Source of the DNA: a virus
Strand: one strand, 5' to 3'
IMG/VR virus record: IMGVR_UViG_3300042455_000321
Coordinates: 1-64,000 of that record
Length of the DNA stretch: 64,000 nucleotides
Position 1 is the first letter of the stretch. Each line of letters opens with the position of its first letter. This document shows, one piece after another, positions 7,695 to 17,744 of this stretch. The position numbers and the translations under genes are program-made. The notes beneath the pieces are model-generated. The model saw nothing but the letters and a program-made list of their open reading frames with translations. It did not search any database and was not told the DNA's origin.

Positions 7695-8348
7695 ATGAGC
7701 AAAATGGATTGGAGCTCCGTGTCCGTATATCAGTTTCAACAATTGGAACAACTTAAAACAGATGACAACTTTGAAGCTATCGTTAAGGTAGTGGCAATTC
7801 TATACAACTTGACTGAAAAGCAAGTAGATGCTATGCCTATGAACGAATTTAACAAGAAGTGCAAGGAGATTGAATTTATTTACAAAGAGCAATTACCAAG
7901 CAAAACTTGTAAGTATATCAAAGCAAATGGCAATGTTTATCGTTTTATTCCAGATATAAGAGAAATAAGAGTAGGTGGGACTGGTAGATATATAACAACT
8001 AAATACTTCCAAAGGGATGTAGTCCAGAACTTACATAGGATTGCAGCTTCAATGGTAATGCCACAAAAGAAAAGCTGGTTTGGGTATAGAGATTTAAAAT
8101 ACCAAGACCAAGACCACGATATCTATGCAGAGGATTTGTTGAGTGCATCAATCGTAGAGGTTTACGGAATGGTGGTTTTTTTTTGCAAAGTATATCTAAA
8201 CTGGATGGACAATTCAAAGGATTATTTGGAGAGCCTATTGAAAGCAGCGAAGATGAGCCAATCCGAGTCCGAGAAAGTGGTAAACGATTTATGGACACTT
8301 ATGGCTGGATCTATCAAGCAGCAATTGTTGCCGAACACGAAAGAGTAA
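7695..8348 (+). CDS. Tail assembly chaperone, frame-0 product (gpG-like)
   Basis: The 217-residue protein lies between terminase and tail genes. Near its end, codons cross a run of nine T at 8176-8184 (GTT TTT TTT TGC). A second frame opens over the same region and runs on to 8455. This is the layout of siphophage G/GT chaperones, which coat the tape measure during tail assembly. Family membership is inferred from this architecture; the sequence itself was not recognised. Confidence 0.65.
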   Translation: MSKMDWSSVSVYQFQQLEQLKTDDNFEAIVKVVAILYNLTEKQVDAMPMNEFNKKCKEIEFIYKEQLPSKTCKYIKANGNVYRFIPDIREIRVGGTGRYITTKYFQRDVVQNLHRIAASMVMPQKKSWFGYRDLKYQDQDHDIYAEDLLSASIVEVYGMVVFFCKVYLNWMDNSKDYLESLLKAAKMSQSESEKVVNDLWTLMAGSIKQQLLPNTKE

Positions 8349-8455
8349 AATTAGATGAGGTATACGATATGCCGGTACTTCAATTCTTAAATGATTTAGC
8401 ATATTTGAAAGCGAAACAAGATTACGAGCAACAACAAATTAAAAACTTGAAATGA
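8176..8455 (+). CDS. Tail assembly chaperone -1 frameshift extension (gpGT-like)
   Basis: This frame is -1 relative to the gene at 7695. It has no ATG near its beginning (only TTG at 8183) and overlaps the frame-0 end by about 170 bases. A -1 slip on the T9 run would give a fusion of about 253 residues, adding a charged helical segment that ends QQQIKNLK. It overlaps the next gene by 4 bases. The alternative is a homopolymer error: one extra T would merge the two frames permanently. Confidence 0.65.
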
Positions 8456-9084
8456 TTTATACAATAGGAGAAAGTAAACAAGATTTTACCACAACCGGAA
8501 GAATGGATGTGGTTGAAGATTTGTTAGCTACCTATGCCAAGAAGTTTATTGAAGCAGCACAAAGGAATTTAAGAGCAAAGCAGAAGATTGATACCGGTGC
8601 TTTATTAGATATGACCTTTGATGTAACTTATATGGGTAAAAGCTATATGGTTACAATTGGCTATCCTAAAGACAGTAAAGCTGCAGAGTATTGGGACTTT
8701 GTCAATCAAGGGGTTGCCGGAGTTGGTAAAACTTTAAGTGGAAGTCCTTATAAATTCAAAACTAAAGGTGCATCTAAAAAAATGATAGATGCAATGCAAG
8801 GTTGGATTACAAGGCATAATATAAGACCGAGCGACAAGTACACAATATCCGGCCTGGAAAAGAAAAGAAAATCAATACGAAGTACAGTAAGCCAAACAAC
8901 CAAGTTAAGAAGTTTAGCTACTGCATTTGCAAGAAGTATAAAAAAGAAAGGTATTCAACCTACAAACTATTTTGATAATGCTTTAAAACTATTTAATTCA
9001 GCAGAGTTCCAAAAGGACTTGTCGGAAGCAGTAGGGTTTGAAGTACAAGTAGCAATTAAAAATTCATGGGAAAATAATAAATAA
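8452..9084 (+). CDS. Tail completion / HK97 gp10-like protein
   Basis: The 210-residue protein has the general layout of gp10-like head-tail proteins: an N-terminal amphipathic helix (VVEDLLATYAKKFIEAAQRNLRAKQKIDTGALLDM), beta strands, and a basic helical C-terminal half. IDTGAL followed by a beta core is typical of that fold. It is packed tightly between tail genes (ATGATT overlap, TAATGG join). Confidence 0.5.
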   Translation: MIYTIGESKQDFTTTGRMDVVEDLLATYAKKFIEAAQRNLRAKQKIDTGALLDMTFDVTYMGKSYMVTIGYPKDSKAAEYWDFVNQGVAGVGKTLSGSPYKFKTKGASKKMIDAMQGWITRHNIRPSDKYTISGLEKKRKSIRSTVSQTTKLRSLATAFARSIKKKGIQPTNYFDNALKLFNSAEFQKDLSEAVGFEVQVAIKNSWENNK

Positions 9085-10247
9085 TGGGTTTAGCAGTTTT
9101 ACAAGGCAATTATGCCAGAAATCAAATGAGGTCTTTATGTAGACCAGTCATTCACGCATTCGGAGAAAATCAAGTGGTATCTTTACCTTATGCCTATAAT
9201 CGTTACATATTTGATGTATATATTAACGGAGTAATGGTTTTGAGAGAATACAAAGCCATAACTTTTAGCACAACTGTATTTGCTTATCTTGATGTAGCTC
9301 CTATAATAAAGAACTATATTCAAGCTAATATAAGATCAATGTACTTTCCATATATAGAATACCAGGTTAAATATGGAACAGAAAGTACTTCTGGAGTAAT
9401 TACTACTAATGTGGTTACCGAAACAAGTTTTGCATGGTATGGTTATCCGTCATTCTTAAATGATAATTTGATAGCTGATTTAGGTGGCACTTACTACGAT
9501 GGTATGTATTTTTCTACAAATAGAAGAAGAATATTACAATTATATGGGAATTATAAAACTTACATTCCTATTTTTAAATCTCAATTCTACGCTACAGATA
9601 CAATTGAATGGGTTTATAATGGAACAACTTACCAAAGATTGGACTCAACCGGAGTGGGTGTATATAATACTGCAATAACTGGAGCTGATTTAAACTTGGC
9701 TCAAGATGTGCATTTGTTAGAGCAATTTGTAATAAGTGGAGATCCTATTGTAAATATGCCTAACTCTACTGTTCAAATACAAACTAATTGCACAAAGAAC
9801 AATCCGGTTATGCTTCACTTCTTAAATGCAATGGGTGGTTTTGAGAGCTTCTTATTCTCTGGGGTTAATCGTGTAAATACAAATATAGAAAGACAATCTA
9901 TAAATAAATTAGGTTTAATTACTACACTAACTTCAAGTGGATTAGATAGGGATGTAAGTTTAGATAGAGTAGCAAGTGGGTATTTAGGCGAGGTTAAAAC
10001 TAACTATTCTAATACAATGACTCATAAGATTAAGTTAGTAAGCGACTATGTAAGCGAAACTGATTTCTTATGGTTAAGAGAATTATTAGCTTCTCCACAA
10101 GTATATGCTCAAATAGACAATAATGCTTTGATGATACCGGTAACAATAGAAACGAGCGACTGGGCAGAGAAGAAAAGAGGAGCAGATAAGATATTTAATT
10201 TAGAGATAGACATTCTATTAGGAACACAATCCACACAATTACGATAA
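9084..10247 (+). CDS. Tail structural protein, uncharacterised
   Basis: The 387-residue, beta-rich and Asn/Tyr-rich protein has no signal sequence or membrane segment. It sits between a gp10-like protein and a 713-residue tail protein, with stops and starts overlapping, so it is probably a virion tail component. No fold recognised. Confidence 0.55.
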   Translation: MGLAVLQGNYARNQMRSLCRPVIHAFGENQVVSLPYAYNRYIFDVYINGVMVLREYKAITFSTTVFAYLDVAPIIKNYIQANIRSMYFPYIEYQVKYGTESTSGVITTNVVTETSFAWYGYPSFLNDNLIADLGGTYYDGMYFSTNRRRILQLYGNYKTYIPIFKSQFYATDTIEWVYNGTTYQRLDSTGVGVYNTAITGADLNLAQDVHLLEQFVISGDPIVNMPNSTVQIQTNCTKNNPVMLHFLNAMGGFESFLFSGVNRVNTNIERQSINKLGLITTLTSSGLDRDVSLDRVASGYLGEVKTNYSNTMTHKIKLVSDYVSETDFLWLRELLASPQVYAQIDNNALMIPVTIETSDWAEKKRGADKIFNLEIDILLGTQSTQLR

Positions 10248-12388
10248 TGAGAACACAAATATTTGTAGAGGGTTTTGAATTAGATTTAACAGATGACATA
10301 GCTTGTGAGATTAGCTATGTTATTGATGATGTTAAAGAGTTTGGGAGTAAGAATACCAGCTATTCAAAGACAATAGTAATACAAGGCAGCCAAAAGAATA
10401 ACAAGATATTCAACCATATATCCGAGCTTGGAAGATTTATAGCTATTGAGAATGTAAATCAATTTGCACCTAATGTTAATGAGAATTACATAGCTGCTAA
10501 TGGAAGTAATTGCGTTATATTAGTAGATAATATCCAAATCTTTAAGGGTAAATTAAGGGTTATGGAGGTTGTCAAGTATGCAAACCATGTAGAGTATGAA
10601 TGTGCAGTATTTGGCGAATTAGGTGGGTTTTATTTTGAATTAAGCAAAGGCACAACTGATAGCATTTCAAATATATCAAATGGAGTTAGCTTATTAGAAA
10701 ATATTGACTTTACAGATTTAAATCATACTTATAACTATGCAAATATGGCTGCTTCTTGGGCAAATAGGAATGCAAATCCAGGTGTTGGGTATTTCTATCC
10801 ATTGATTGACTATGGCAAGGTAGCTGAAACTTCTGCAAGAAACCATTTTTACGAACAAGCATTAAGACCAGCAGTTTATGTTAGGGAATATATACAAAGG
10901 ATATTTAATTTAAGTGGATATACTTACGAATGCGATTTTTTTGATACTGCTTTTTTCAAGAGATTAATAGTTCCTAATAACGATGACAGATTAAAAATAC
11001 AAGTTACTAACTTATTAGATTTAGGGAGCAATTACAGTACTACATTTAACGCATCTCCATATACTTTGCTATGGACAAGTGGTAGCTTTAGAGATTTCAA
11101 TTCAATAGGAAGTGGGCAATATCAATATGTTGGTATAAGTGCATTGACTAATATCAATTTTAACTTCGGTTTTGATATGCGTTTTTCTCTTGGACCAGGC
11201 ACTTATTCATTTGAATTATGGAAGAATGGTGCATTTTTTCAAACTTTAGATAGCTTTAATACAAGTGGTTTCCCTACCGGACCAGGTTTTAATTTTAGAT
11301 ACCTTAAAAACATATCTACAACTGCATCAATAGCAGTAAATGATATATTTAAAGTTAATATTTTATATACTCCAGCCGGTGGTGGTACTTTTAGTGTAGG
11401 TTTAGATGTTTATATTAATACATGGACAATTGATGCTCCGGTTAAGGTATTAAGTCCAGCAGTAATTAATGATACTATTCAAATGCGTTATGCAGTACCA
11501 CAAAACATCAAGATAACGGACTTCTTTACTTCAATCCTTAAAATGTTTAATCTTTATGTGGTTGAGGATAAGAATATAGCTAAGAAGCTGATAATCACTC
11601 CTTATATAGATTTTTACTTAAATGAAGATTTAGATTGGAGCGACAAACTTGATAGAAGTCAAGAGATTAGGTTAAAACCTATGGGTGAATTAAATGCTCG
11701 TGTGTTTAACTTCAAATTCAAACAAGATGAAGCCTATTATAATAAAACCTACAAAGAGAAGTTTAATGAAGGCTATATGGACTTCAGTTATGATAGCGAA
11801 TACGAGTATGCTAAAGACAAAGATGATTTAGAGGTTATATTTGCATCTACTGTTAATTATGCTCCAAATGGTCAAGATAAGATAGTTCCAGCTTTATATA
11901 AAGAGGGTAACTTTGCAGATGAGAGTATTACTTCAAGCAATATCCGTATTCTACAAACCAAAATGCTGACTGTATCTCATTGGGATATTAAAAACACTGG
12001 AGGGGGTAATTTACAAACTAATATTCATCAATTTCCTTATGCTGGTATGTGGGAGCATCCTACTGTTCCGGATAATGGCACTTACTTTCAATCTTTAGGT
12101 TGGGCATCTCCAAAAGAGATTTACTACACGATTACCGGCACTACAGTTAATTATGGATTATTCAATTCATTCTGGAGTCAATACTTTGCAGAGATAACAA
12201 ATCCTAATAGCACAATCTTGACTGCTCAATTCCATTTAACGAGCATGGATATAAGAACATTAGATTTTGCAAAAAACATACTTATAGATGGAACGATGTG
12301 GAGAATAAACAAAGTTGAGGGTTATGATCCATTAAGCGAGAAACCTACGAAAGTAGAATTATTAAAAGTAATAGACACAATTTATTAA
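10247..12388 (+). CDS. Large tail/baseplate protein, uncharacterised
   Basis: The 713-residue protein starts with a beta-rich N-terminal part containing YSKTIVIQGSQKNNKIF, seen in tail proteins of Bacteroidetes phages that precede the tape measure. The middle has Ser/Gly/Phe-rich beta segments like a carbohydrate-binding insertion, then a conserved-looking C-terminal part. Distal tail or baseplate hub is the best guess, from size and position. Confidence 0.5.
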   Translation: MRTQIFVEGFELDLTDDIACEISYVIDDVKEFGSKNTSYSKTIVIQGSQKNNKIFNHISELGRFIAIENVNQFAPNVNENYIAANGSNCVILVDNIQIFKGKLRVMEVVKYANHVEYECAVFGELGGFYFELSKGTTDSISNISNGVSLLENIDFTDLNHTYNYANMAASWANRNANPGVGYFYPLIDYGKVAETSARNHFYEQALRPAVYVREYIQRIFNLSGYTYECDFFDTAFFKRLIVPNNDDRLKIQVTNLLDLGSNYSTTFNASPYTLLWTSGSFRDFNSIGSGQYQYVGISALTNINFNFGFDMRFSLGPGTYSFELWKNGAFFQTLDSFNTSGFPTGPGFNFRYLKNISTTASIAVNDIFKVNILYTPAGGGTFSVGLDVYINTWTIDAPVKVLSPAVINDTIQMRYAVPQNIKITDFFTSILKMFNLYVVEDKNIAKKLIITPYIDFYLNEDLDWSDKLDRSQEIRLKPMGELNARVFNFKFKQDEAYYNKTYKEKFNEGYMDFSYDSEYEYAKDKDDLEVIFASTVNYAPNGQDKIVPALYKEGNFADESITSSNIRILQTKMLTVSHWDIKNTGGGNLQTNIHQFPYAGMWEHPTVPDNGTYFQSLGWASPKEIYYTITGTTVNYGLFNSFWSQYFAEITNPNSTILTAQFHLTSMDIRTLDFAKNILIDGTMWRINKVEGYDPLSEKPTKVELLKVIDTIY

Positions 12389-12389
12389 A

Positions 12390-14045
12390 ATGGCAGATAA
12401 TATAGTAGGCACAAAGATAGTTATTGACTCTTCACAAGCAGTTGAGTCGGTTGGTAGTATTAAAAAGCAATTAAGAGATGCAACAAATGACTTGGTATCT
12501 TTAGCAGCTAAATTTGGCGAAGGCTCACAAGAAGCAGTTAATGCAGCTAAACGAGTAGCAGAATTAAGAGATAGAATTGGAGATGCTAAAAGTATGGCAG
12601 ATGCTTTCAATCCAGATGCAAAATTCAAGGCATTTAGTCAATCTTTGCAAGGTGTTGCCGGTGGTTTTGCAGCAGTACAAGGAGCAATGGCTACTTTTGG
12701 AATTGAGAGTGAGGATTTGCAACAAACTTTAGTAAAGGTACAAGGTGCTTTAGCTTTAAGTGAAGGGTTAAATACCTTTTTAGATACTGGTATTCAAGGC
12801 TTTAAAAACTTAATATCTGTTATTCAAAATAGCACCATTGTAATAAAGGCAAACGAATTAGCGACAAAGGCTGCAGCAGTTACAATGCGATTATTTGGAA
12901 TTGAGGTAGAAACTACAAGTGTGGCTTTTAATGTTCTTAAAGGAGCTATTGCTGCAACTGGTATAGGTTTACTTGTGGTTGCTTTAGGACAAGCAGTTTC
13001 TTATTTTGATAAACTTTCAAATGCAGCTGAAGAAGCTACTGAAAAACAAAAAGAGTTTAATAGAACAATTAAAGAAGGTAGCAAGTATGAACTTGACCAA
13101 TTAACTCAATCTTTAGATAATCAACAAAAAATTGATTTAGCAAAGGCAAAAGCAAGAGGGGCAAGTGAGAAAGAGATATTTGATATTGAGCAAAGTTATA
13201 GAAGAAGAAGAACGGAAGCTCAAATTAGGCACTATAACGATATTAAGAAAATAGACCAACAAGGTGCAAAAGAGGCTTTAAATACTATAAACAAGTCAAA
13301 TGCTGAGGGCATAGCTGCTAATTACGAATATCAAGCAGCAGAAAAAAAGAGAAGGCAAGAAGCGGCAAAACAAGCTAAAGAAGAAGCAGAAAGAAGAAAA
13401 AAGCAATTTGAAGATAGTAAGATTGAGCTAACTGAAATGAGTTCAATTACTCAAATAGCAACTAAAGAAGAGCAAAATAGTTATAAAGATGTTAGCAAAC
13501 TAAAAAAACAAAACATTGTTTTAAATACTCAAGTTGCAGACTCGGAAAGGTTATTAGCTCGTGCTAAAATGGAGTCAGCTATTATAGCTCTTGATGCTAT
13601 TTCGCAAAGTTTAGCTACTGCAAGTCAATTGGCAGATGAGGGAAGTGATACTCAAAAAGCATTGGCTATTTCAAGTGCAATTATCTCGGCTATTTTATCG
13701 GCTCAAAAGGCTTATGAAAGTACAGTAGGTATTCCAGTTGTCGGACCAGCTTTAGCTCCTATCAATGCCGGTATAGCTTTATATGCTGGTTATAAATCAG
13801 TACAAAAAATTAGAGACGTAAAAACTCCTGGAGCAAGTAGTGGTGGTGGTGTAAATATGCCAACTGGTAGTTTTGGAGCAGCTCCGGTAAGCCCAGCTCC
13901 TATGCAGCAAACTGTAACTCAATTAAATCAAGGAACAATTAATGCACTCGGAAATCAAGCTATAAAAGCATACGTTTTAGAGAGCGATGTAACAAATTCA
14001 CAAAATAGAGTAACAAGAATACTTAATTCAAGTCGCTTTAAATAA
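12390..14045 (+). CDS. Tape measure protein (short)
   Basis: The 551-residue protein has the layout of a tape measure: a helical N-terminus with DSSQAVESVGSIKKQLRDA, a Gly/Ala hydrophobic stretch at about 185-210 (GAIAATGIGLLVVALGQAV), long coiled-coil charge repeats at about 215-350, and a second hydrophobic Ala/Ile-rich helix at about 430-475. Tape length sets tail length, so at roughly 1.5 angstrom per residue the tail would be only about 80 nm. Confidence 0.75.
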   Translation: MADNIVGTKIVIDSSQAVESVGSIKKQLRDATNDLVSLAAKFGEGSQEAVNAAKRVAELRDRIGDAKSMADAFNPDAKFKAFSQSLQGVAGGFAAVQGAMATFGIESEDLQQTLVKVQGALALSEGLNTFLDTGIQGFKNLISVIQNSTIVIKANELATKAAAVTMRLFGIEVETTSVAFNVLKGAIAATGIGLLVVALGQAVSYFDKLSNAAEEATEKQKEFNRTIKEGSKYELDQLTQSLDNQQKIDLAKAKARGASEKEIFDIEQSYRRRRTEAQIRHYNDIKKIDQQGAKEALNTINKSNAEGIAANYEYQAAEKKRRQEAAKQAKEEAERRKKQFEDSKIELTEMSSITQIATKEEQNSYKDVSKLKKQNIVLNTQVADSERLLARAKMESAIIALDAISQSLATASQLADEGSDTQKALAISSAIISAILSAQKAYESTVGIPVVGPALAPINAGIALYAGYKSVQKIRDVKTPGASSGGGVNMPTGSFGAAPVSPAPMQQTVTQLNQGTINALGNQAIKAYVLESDVTNSQNRVTRILNSSRFK

Positions 14046-14067
14046 CATTTAAACTATTTATTATTAT

Positions 14068-14667
14068 ATGGCATATGTATACAGACATATAAGAAAGGAT
14101 AAAAATGAGGTATTTTATATAGGAATTGGGTGTAGTCCTAACTATAAAAGAGCATATGAAACTCATAAAAGAAATAGAATTTGGGATAGGACTGTATCAT
14201 TAACAGAATTTGAAGTAGAAATATTATTTGATGAGCTAACATGGGAAGAGGCTTGTGAAAAAGAAAAGGAATTTATAGCGTTATATGGTAGGGTTAATTT
14301 ATGTACTGGCACTTTGGTTAATTTAACAGATGGGGGAGATGGTGGATTTGGAGTTGTTAAAAGTGAAGAAGAGAAAATTAAGAGAAGTGAAAAAATGAAA
14401 AAACAACATAGTTGGGCTAAAAATGATAAAAGAAATAAAATAGTTGAAAATTTAAAGCTAAAACAAACTGGATCTGGCAATAGCTTTTATGGTAAAAAAC
14501 ATACTGCAGAAACTTTAGAAAAAATAGGAGAGGGAAGAAGAAAATATATTTTAGATTTACAAACAGGCATTTATTTAACAGTTAAAGAATATTCAGAATT
14601 AAATAATATAGCAATTAGTACAACAAGGGAAATAATACCAAAAAACAAAAATTATAAATATGAATAA
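14068..14667 (+). CDS. GIY-YIG homing endonuclease with NUMOD3 motif
   Basis: The 199-residue protein starts with a GIY-YIG domain (AYVYRHIRKDKNEVFYIGIG, then R and E residues at about 30 and 72) and continues with a NUMOD3-type DNA-binding repeat (GSGNSFYGKKHTAETLEKIGEGRR) and a C-terminal helix-turn-helix-like piece. It interrupts the tail-to-head gene series and shares its N-terminal half with the protein at 28596. Such free-standing genes spread by cutting near their own insertion sites. Confidence 0.88.
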   Translation: MAYVYRHIRKDKNEVFYIGIGCSPNYKRAYETHKRNRIWDRTVSLTEFEVEILFDELTWEEACEKEKEFIALYGRVNLCTGTLVNLTDGGDGGFGVVKSEEEKIKRSEKMKKQHSWAKNDKRNKIVENLKLKQTGSGNSFYGKKHTAETLEKIGEGRRKYILDLQTGIYLTVKEYSELNNIAISTTREIIPKNKNYKYE

Positions 14668-15559
14668 TATAAATAATATACCATTTTACTATTTAGATAT
14701 CAGCTCCGACTTCAACGATGACAGTGAGGTGGACTTCATCGCACTCGTTGACAAACCTGCAATTCAAAAGAATTTCTTAAAGTTTGCTGACTCATTTAGC
14801 GACTATCCGGAGAGTGTAAAGAATACTGCTCAAAAGGCTTTAGATTGGGCAAATGAAAATGGTTGGGGTACTTGTGGGACTCCCATAGGTAAAACAAGAG
14901 CTAATCAATTAGCAAGTGGAGAGCCAATCAGTTTAGATACTATCCAAAGAATGTACTCTTATTTAAGCAGACACAAAGTAGATTTAGAAAGCTCTAAAAG
15001 CTACGAAGATGGTTGTGGTAAATTAATGTATGATGCTTGGGGTGGCGAAGCTGCTTTAACTTGGGCTGAAAACAAACTAACAAGTGTTCAAAAAATGAAA
15101 TTCTCAATCAATGAGGATGAGCAAATCGTTTCTGGTCCTTTAATGCTTTCGGACACTCCGATTTATCGTTTTGATGCAAACGGAGAGTATTATGTTGTGT
15201 TCAATGCAGCTACTATTCAAAAGATAGTACAAAAGTACTTCCAAAAGGGATATCAAGCAAACGTAAACTTAATGCACAATCCTATGCAAATAGTTGATGG
15301 GGTTACTTTATTTGAGAGCTTTATTACTTCAAAGAAAAGAGGCATACACCCAATGGTTGGTTTTGAAGATGCACCAGAGGGTAGTTGGTTTGGAAGTTTC
15401 AAGGTAGATAATCCAGAAGTATGGGCATCTATTAAGAACGGAGATTTCAAAGGCTTCTCGGTTGAGGGTTTATTTAAGTATAAAAGACCAGAGGAAATGA
15501 AAGCAGAGCAAATAAAATCTCAAATCAAAAACTTACTTGACCAAGTTAAGTTGCACTAA
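14660..15559 (+). CDS. Prohead protease (XkdF, peptidase S78_2 type)
   Basis: The 299-residue protein has a DALVDKPAI-like start, a Cys-containing insertion (about 50-140), and the XkdF-like protease core: SGPLMLSDTPIYR, the putative catalytic His in NLMHN (about 205), and the putative catalytic Ser in GFSVEGLF (about 270). It would mature the scaffold and capsid inside the procapsid. Its position directly before scaffold and capsid genes fits. The insertion contains GWGTCGTPIGKTRANQL, seen in related phage proteases. Confidence 0.82.
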   Translation: MNNINNIPFYYLDISSDFNDDSEVDFIALVDKPAIQKNFLKFADSFSDYPESVKNTAQKALDWANENGWGTCGTPIGKTRANQLASGEPISLDTIQRMYSYLSRHKVDLESSKSYEDGCGKLMYDAWGGEAALTWAENKLTSVQKMKFSINEDEQIVSGPLMLSDTPIYRFDANGEYYVVFNAATIQKIVQKYFQKGYQANVNLMHNPMQIVDGVTLFESFITSKKRGIHPMVGFEDAPEGSWFGSFKVDNPEVWASIKNGDFKGFSVEGLFKYKRPEEMKAEQIKSQIKNLLDQVKLH

Positions 15560-15592
15560 TATTATTGTTCACTAATTAAAATAAAATAAAAC

Positions 15593-16159
15593 ATGAGTCC
15601 AATTGATTTCGTAAACAAAGTGAAGGAGTTATTTAACGAAGCTCCAGCTGCTGCAGAAAGTCAAGTTGAATTTGTAGAGTACACATTAGAAAATGGTACT
15701 ACAATCAACGTAGATAAATATGAAGTAGGTGGTGTTGTTACTTTAGCTGATGGAACTTTAGCACCAATGGGAGAGCATATTTTAGCAGACAAATCTGTAA
15801 TCGTTGTAGATGAAAACGGAGTGATTGTTGAAATTAAAACTCCAGAGGTGGAAGAAGAAATGCCGGAAGTAGATGCCGAGCAAGAATTAAAAGACAAGAT
15901 TGCTAAACTTGAAGAAGAATTAGCAGCTACTAAAGGTCAATTTGAAGAGCAATCTGCAAAATTGGTAAGCCAAGAGGAAAATGCTTTAGCAATGTACTCT
16001 AAATTTGAAGCAGCTATTAAAGATTTAGCTTCTGCAATTGAGGGTTTAGCTAATACTGCAACTGCTGATCCTATTGATGCTCCAAGTAGCTTTCAAAAAA
16101 TTGAAAAGAAAAACGAAAAAATCAGCCGATTTTTAGAAATGGCTAAAAAAGTAAAATAA
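15593..16159 (+). CDS. Capsid scaffold-like protein
   Basis: The 188-residue acidic protein has a beta-rich first half (a GGVVTLADGTLAPMGEH repeat-like piece) and a coiled coil at about 95-150, followed by a basic C-terminal tip that could contact the capsid. Size, coiled coil and the place between protease and capsid are the hallmarks of internal scaffolds. No sequence family is claimed. Confidence 0.65.
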   Translation: MSPIDFVNKVKELFNEAPAAAESQVEFVEYTLENGTTINVDKYEVGGVVTLADGTLAPMGEHILADKSVIVVDENGVIVEIKTPEVEEEMPEVDAEQELKDKIAKLEEELAATKGQFEEQSAKLVSQEENALAMYSKFEAAIKDLASAIEGLANTATADPIDAPSSFQKIEKKNEKISRFLEMAKKVK

Positions 16160-16186
16160 TCAAATAACAATTTAAAATTAAGAAAA

Positions 16187-17149
16187 ATGGCGTTTAACGT
16201 AAGTGCTTTATCAAACTACACTACAGAAAATCAAGATTTGTTAGTGTCTGCTGCCGTATTAGGTGCAAAAACTGCTACTTTGATTAAAAATCAAGGTAAC
16301 GTAATGGTAGGTGTAAAATCTGCTGAAAAAATCAACATCATGGATACTGATGCAGTATTCCAAGCTGGTGGAACTTGTGGCTTCAATGCTTCTGGTACTA
16401 CTACTTTTACTCAAAGAACTGTAACTATTGGTAAAATCAAAGTTAACGAGTCACTTTGTATCAAATCTTTAGAAACTAAATATCTTCAAAAAGCATTACC
16501 GGCTGGATCAATGTATACTGAAATGGTTTATGCTGAAGATTATTCTAACTTAAAAGCTGCTAAAATTGCTGCTCAATTAGAAACTGCTATCTGGCAAGGA
16601 GATACTGCTTCTGGTACTGCTAACTTAAACAAATTTGATGGTATTGCTAAATTAGCTGCTGCTGATGGTACTGTTGTTTTAGCTAACACTACTACTTATT
16701 TACCAGCTGCTATCACTACTGCAGTAGGTATTACTACTTCTAACGTAGTTGCTATTTTTGATGCAGTTTACAGAGCTTTACCGGCTGAAATCGTTGCTAA
16801 AGATAGCACTAAAATCTTCTGTGGTCAAGATGTATTCCGTACTTATACAGTTGCATTGAAAAACGCTAACATGTTTAACTATGCAGTAGATGTAAAAGCT
16901 GATAGCTCATTCTTCTTACCAGGTACTCCGATTGAAGTAATCGCTACTCCAGGTTTAAATGGTACTTCTAAAATCTACTCTACTAATTTAGAGAACTTAT
17001 TTTTAGGTACTGACTTATTGAACGAAGAAGAGAAATTTGAAATCTTCTACGCAAAAGAAGCTGATGAAGTTCGTTTCGTAAGCGAATTCAAAATGGGTGT
17101 GAACTATGCGTTCGGTACTCAAATGGTTGCTTTCGTATTAGTACCATAA
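16187..17149 (+). CDS. Major capsid protein (HK97-fold type)
   Basis: The 320-residue protein follows the protease and scaffold genes and is followed by a strong terminator. It has an N-terminal helix region, a long central helix (EDYSNLKAAKIAAQLETAIWQGD), and late beta segments, as in HK97-fold capsids. Codons are uniform and GCT/GGT/ACT-rich compared with neighbours, as expected for a very highly expressed gene. The assignment is by context and layout. Confidence 0.8.
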   Translation: MAFNVSALSNYTTENQDLLVSAAVLGAKTATLIKNQGNVMVGVKSAEKINIMDTDAVFQAGGTCGFNASGTTTFTQRTVTIGKIKVNESLCIKSLETKYLQKALPAGSMYTEMVYAEDYSNLKAAKIAAQLETAIWQGDTASGTANLNKFDGIAKLAAADGTVVLANTTTYLPAAITTAVGITTSNVVAIFDAVYRALPAEIVAKDSTKIFCGQDVFRTYTVALKNANMFNYAVDVKADSSFFLPGTPIEVIATPGLNGTSKIYSTNLENLFLGTDLLNEEEKFEIFYAKEADEVRFVSEFKMGVNYAFGTQMVAFVLVP

Positions 17150-17159
17150 TAAAATTATA

Positions 17160-17186
17160 GTGGGGGTTTAAATACTCCCACTTTTC
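17160..17186 (+). terminator. Terminator after major capsid gene
   Basis: GTGGG pairs with CCCAC around a loop containing TTTAAATA, with a following TTTTCTTCT tract. It ends the capsid message and leaves a 25-base gap to the next start. Confidence 0.75.
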
Positions 17187-17211
17187 TTCTAAAATCTTAA
17201 ATTAAATAAAC

Positions 17212-17718
17212 ATGGCTTGTCCTTTAACTCAAGGTTTCGTATTAGATTGTAAAGAGTCGTTAGGTGGAGTTAAGTCAGTAAGATTTGTAGAATTTGATAA
17301 TGCTTCAATGACTTATGCTGCTGGTGTTGCTACAATAACAATGGATGCAGGTAAGAAATTTTGGTTGTATTCTCAAGTTCGTGAAACATCTTCACTTACT
17401 GAAACCATTACTGCTAACGTACAAAACGGAACTATATTCTACCAACAAGAAGTTGTAGTAATATTAAATAAATTAGCTGCAGCTACAAGAAATGAAATCT
17501 TGTTACTTGCAAAAAACAGATTATTGGCTATCGTGGAAGATATGAATGGCTCATTCTGGTTATTAGGTGCAAAAAATGGTTTAGATATTACTTCTGGTAA
17601 TTCTGCTACTGGCACTGCATCTGGAGACAGAAATGGCTACTCTTTAACATTCCAAGCAATGGAAGCTGAGCCAATGTGGTCAGTTTTAAAAGCAAATGTA
17701 GATAGCATTACAAACTAA
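17212..17718 (+). CDS. Abundant structural protein, possible major tail tube protein
   Basis: The 168-residue, beta-rich protein is set between two terminators just after the capsid gene, an arrangement used for abundant virion proteins. The sequence (KKFWLYSQVRETSSLTETITANVQNG, then a C-terminal YSLTFQAMEAEPMW strand) suits a tail-tube or decoration protein. Tail tube is inferred, not shown. Confidence 0.55.
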   Translation: MACPLTQGFVLDCKESLGGVKSVRFVEFDNASMTYAAGVATITMDAGKKFWLYSQVRETSSLTETITANVQNGTIFYQQEVVVILNKLAAATRNEILLLAKNRLLAIVEDMNGSFWLLGAKNGLDITSGNSATGTASGDRNGYSLTFQAMEAEPMWSVLKANVDSITN

Positions 17719-17744
17719 GGTTGTTCGTAGTTGTATATAAAAGA

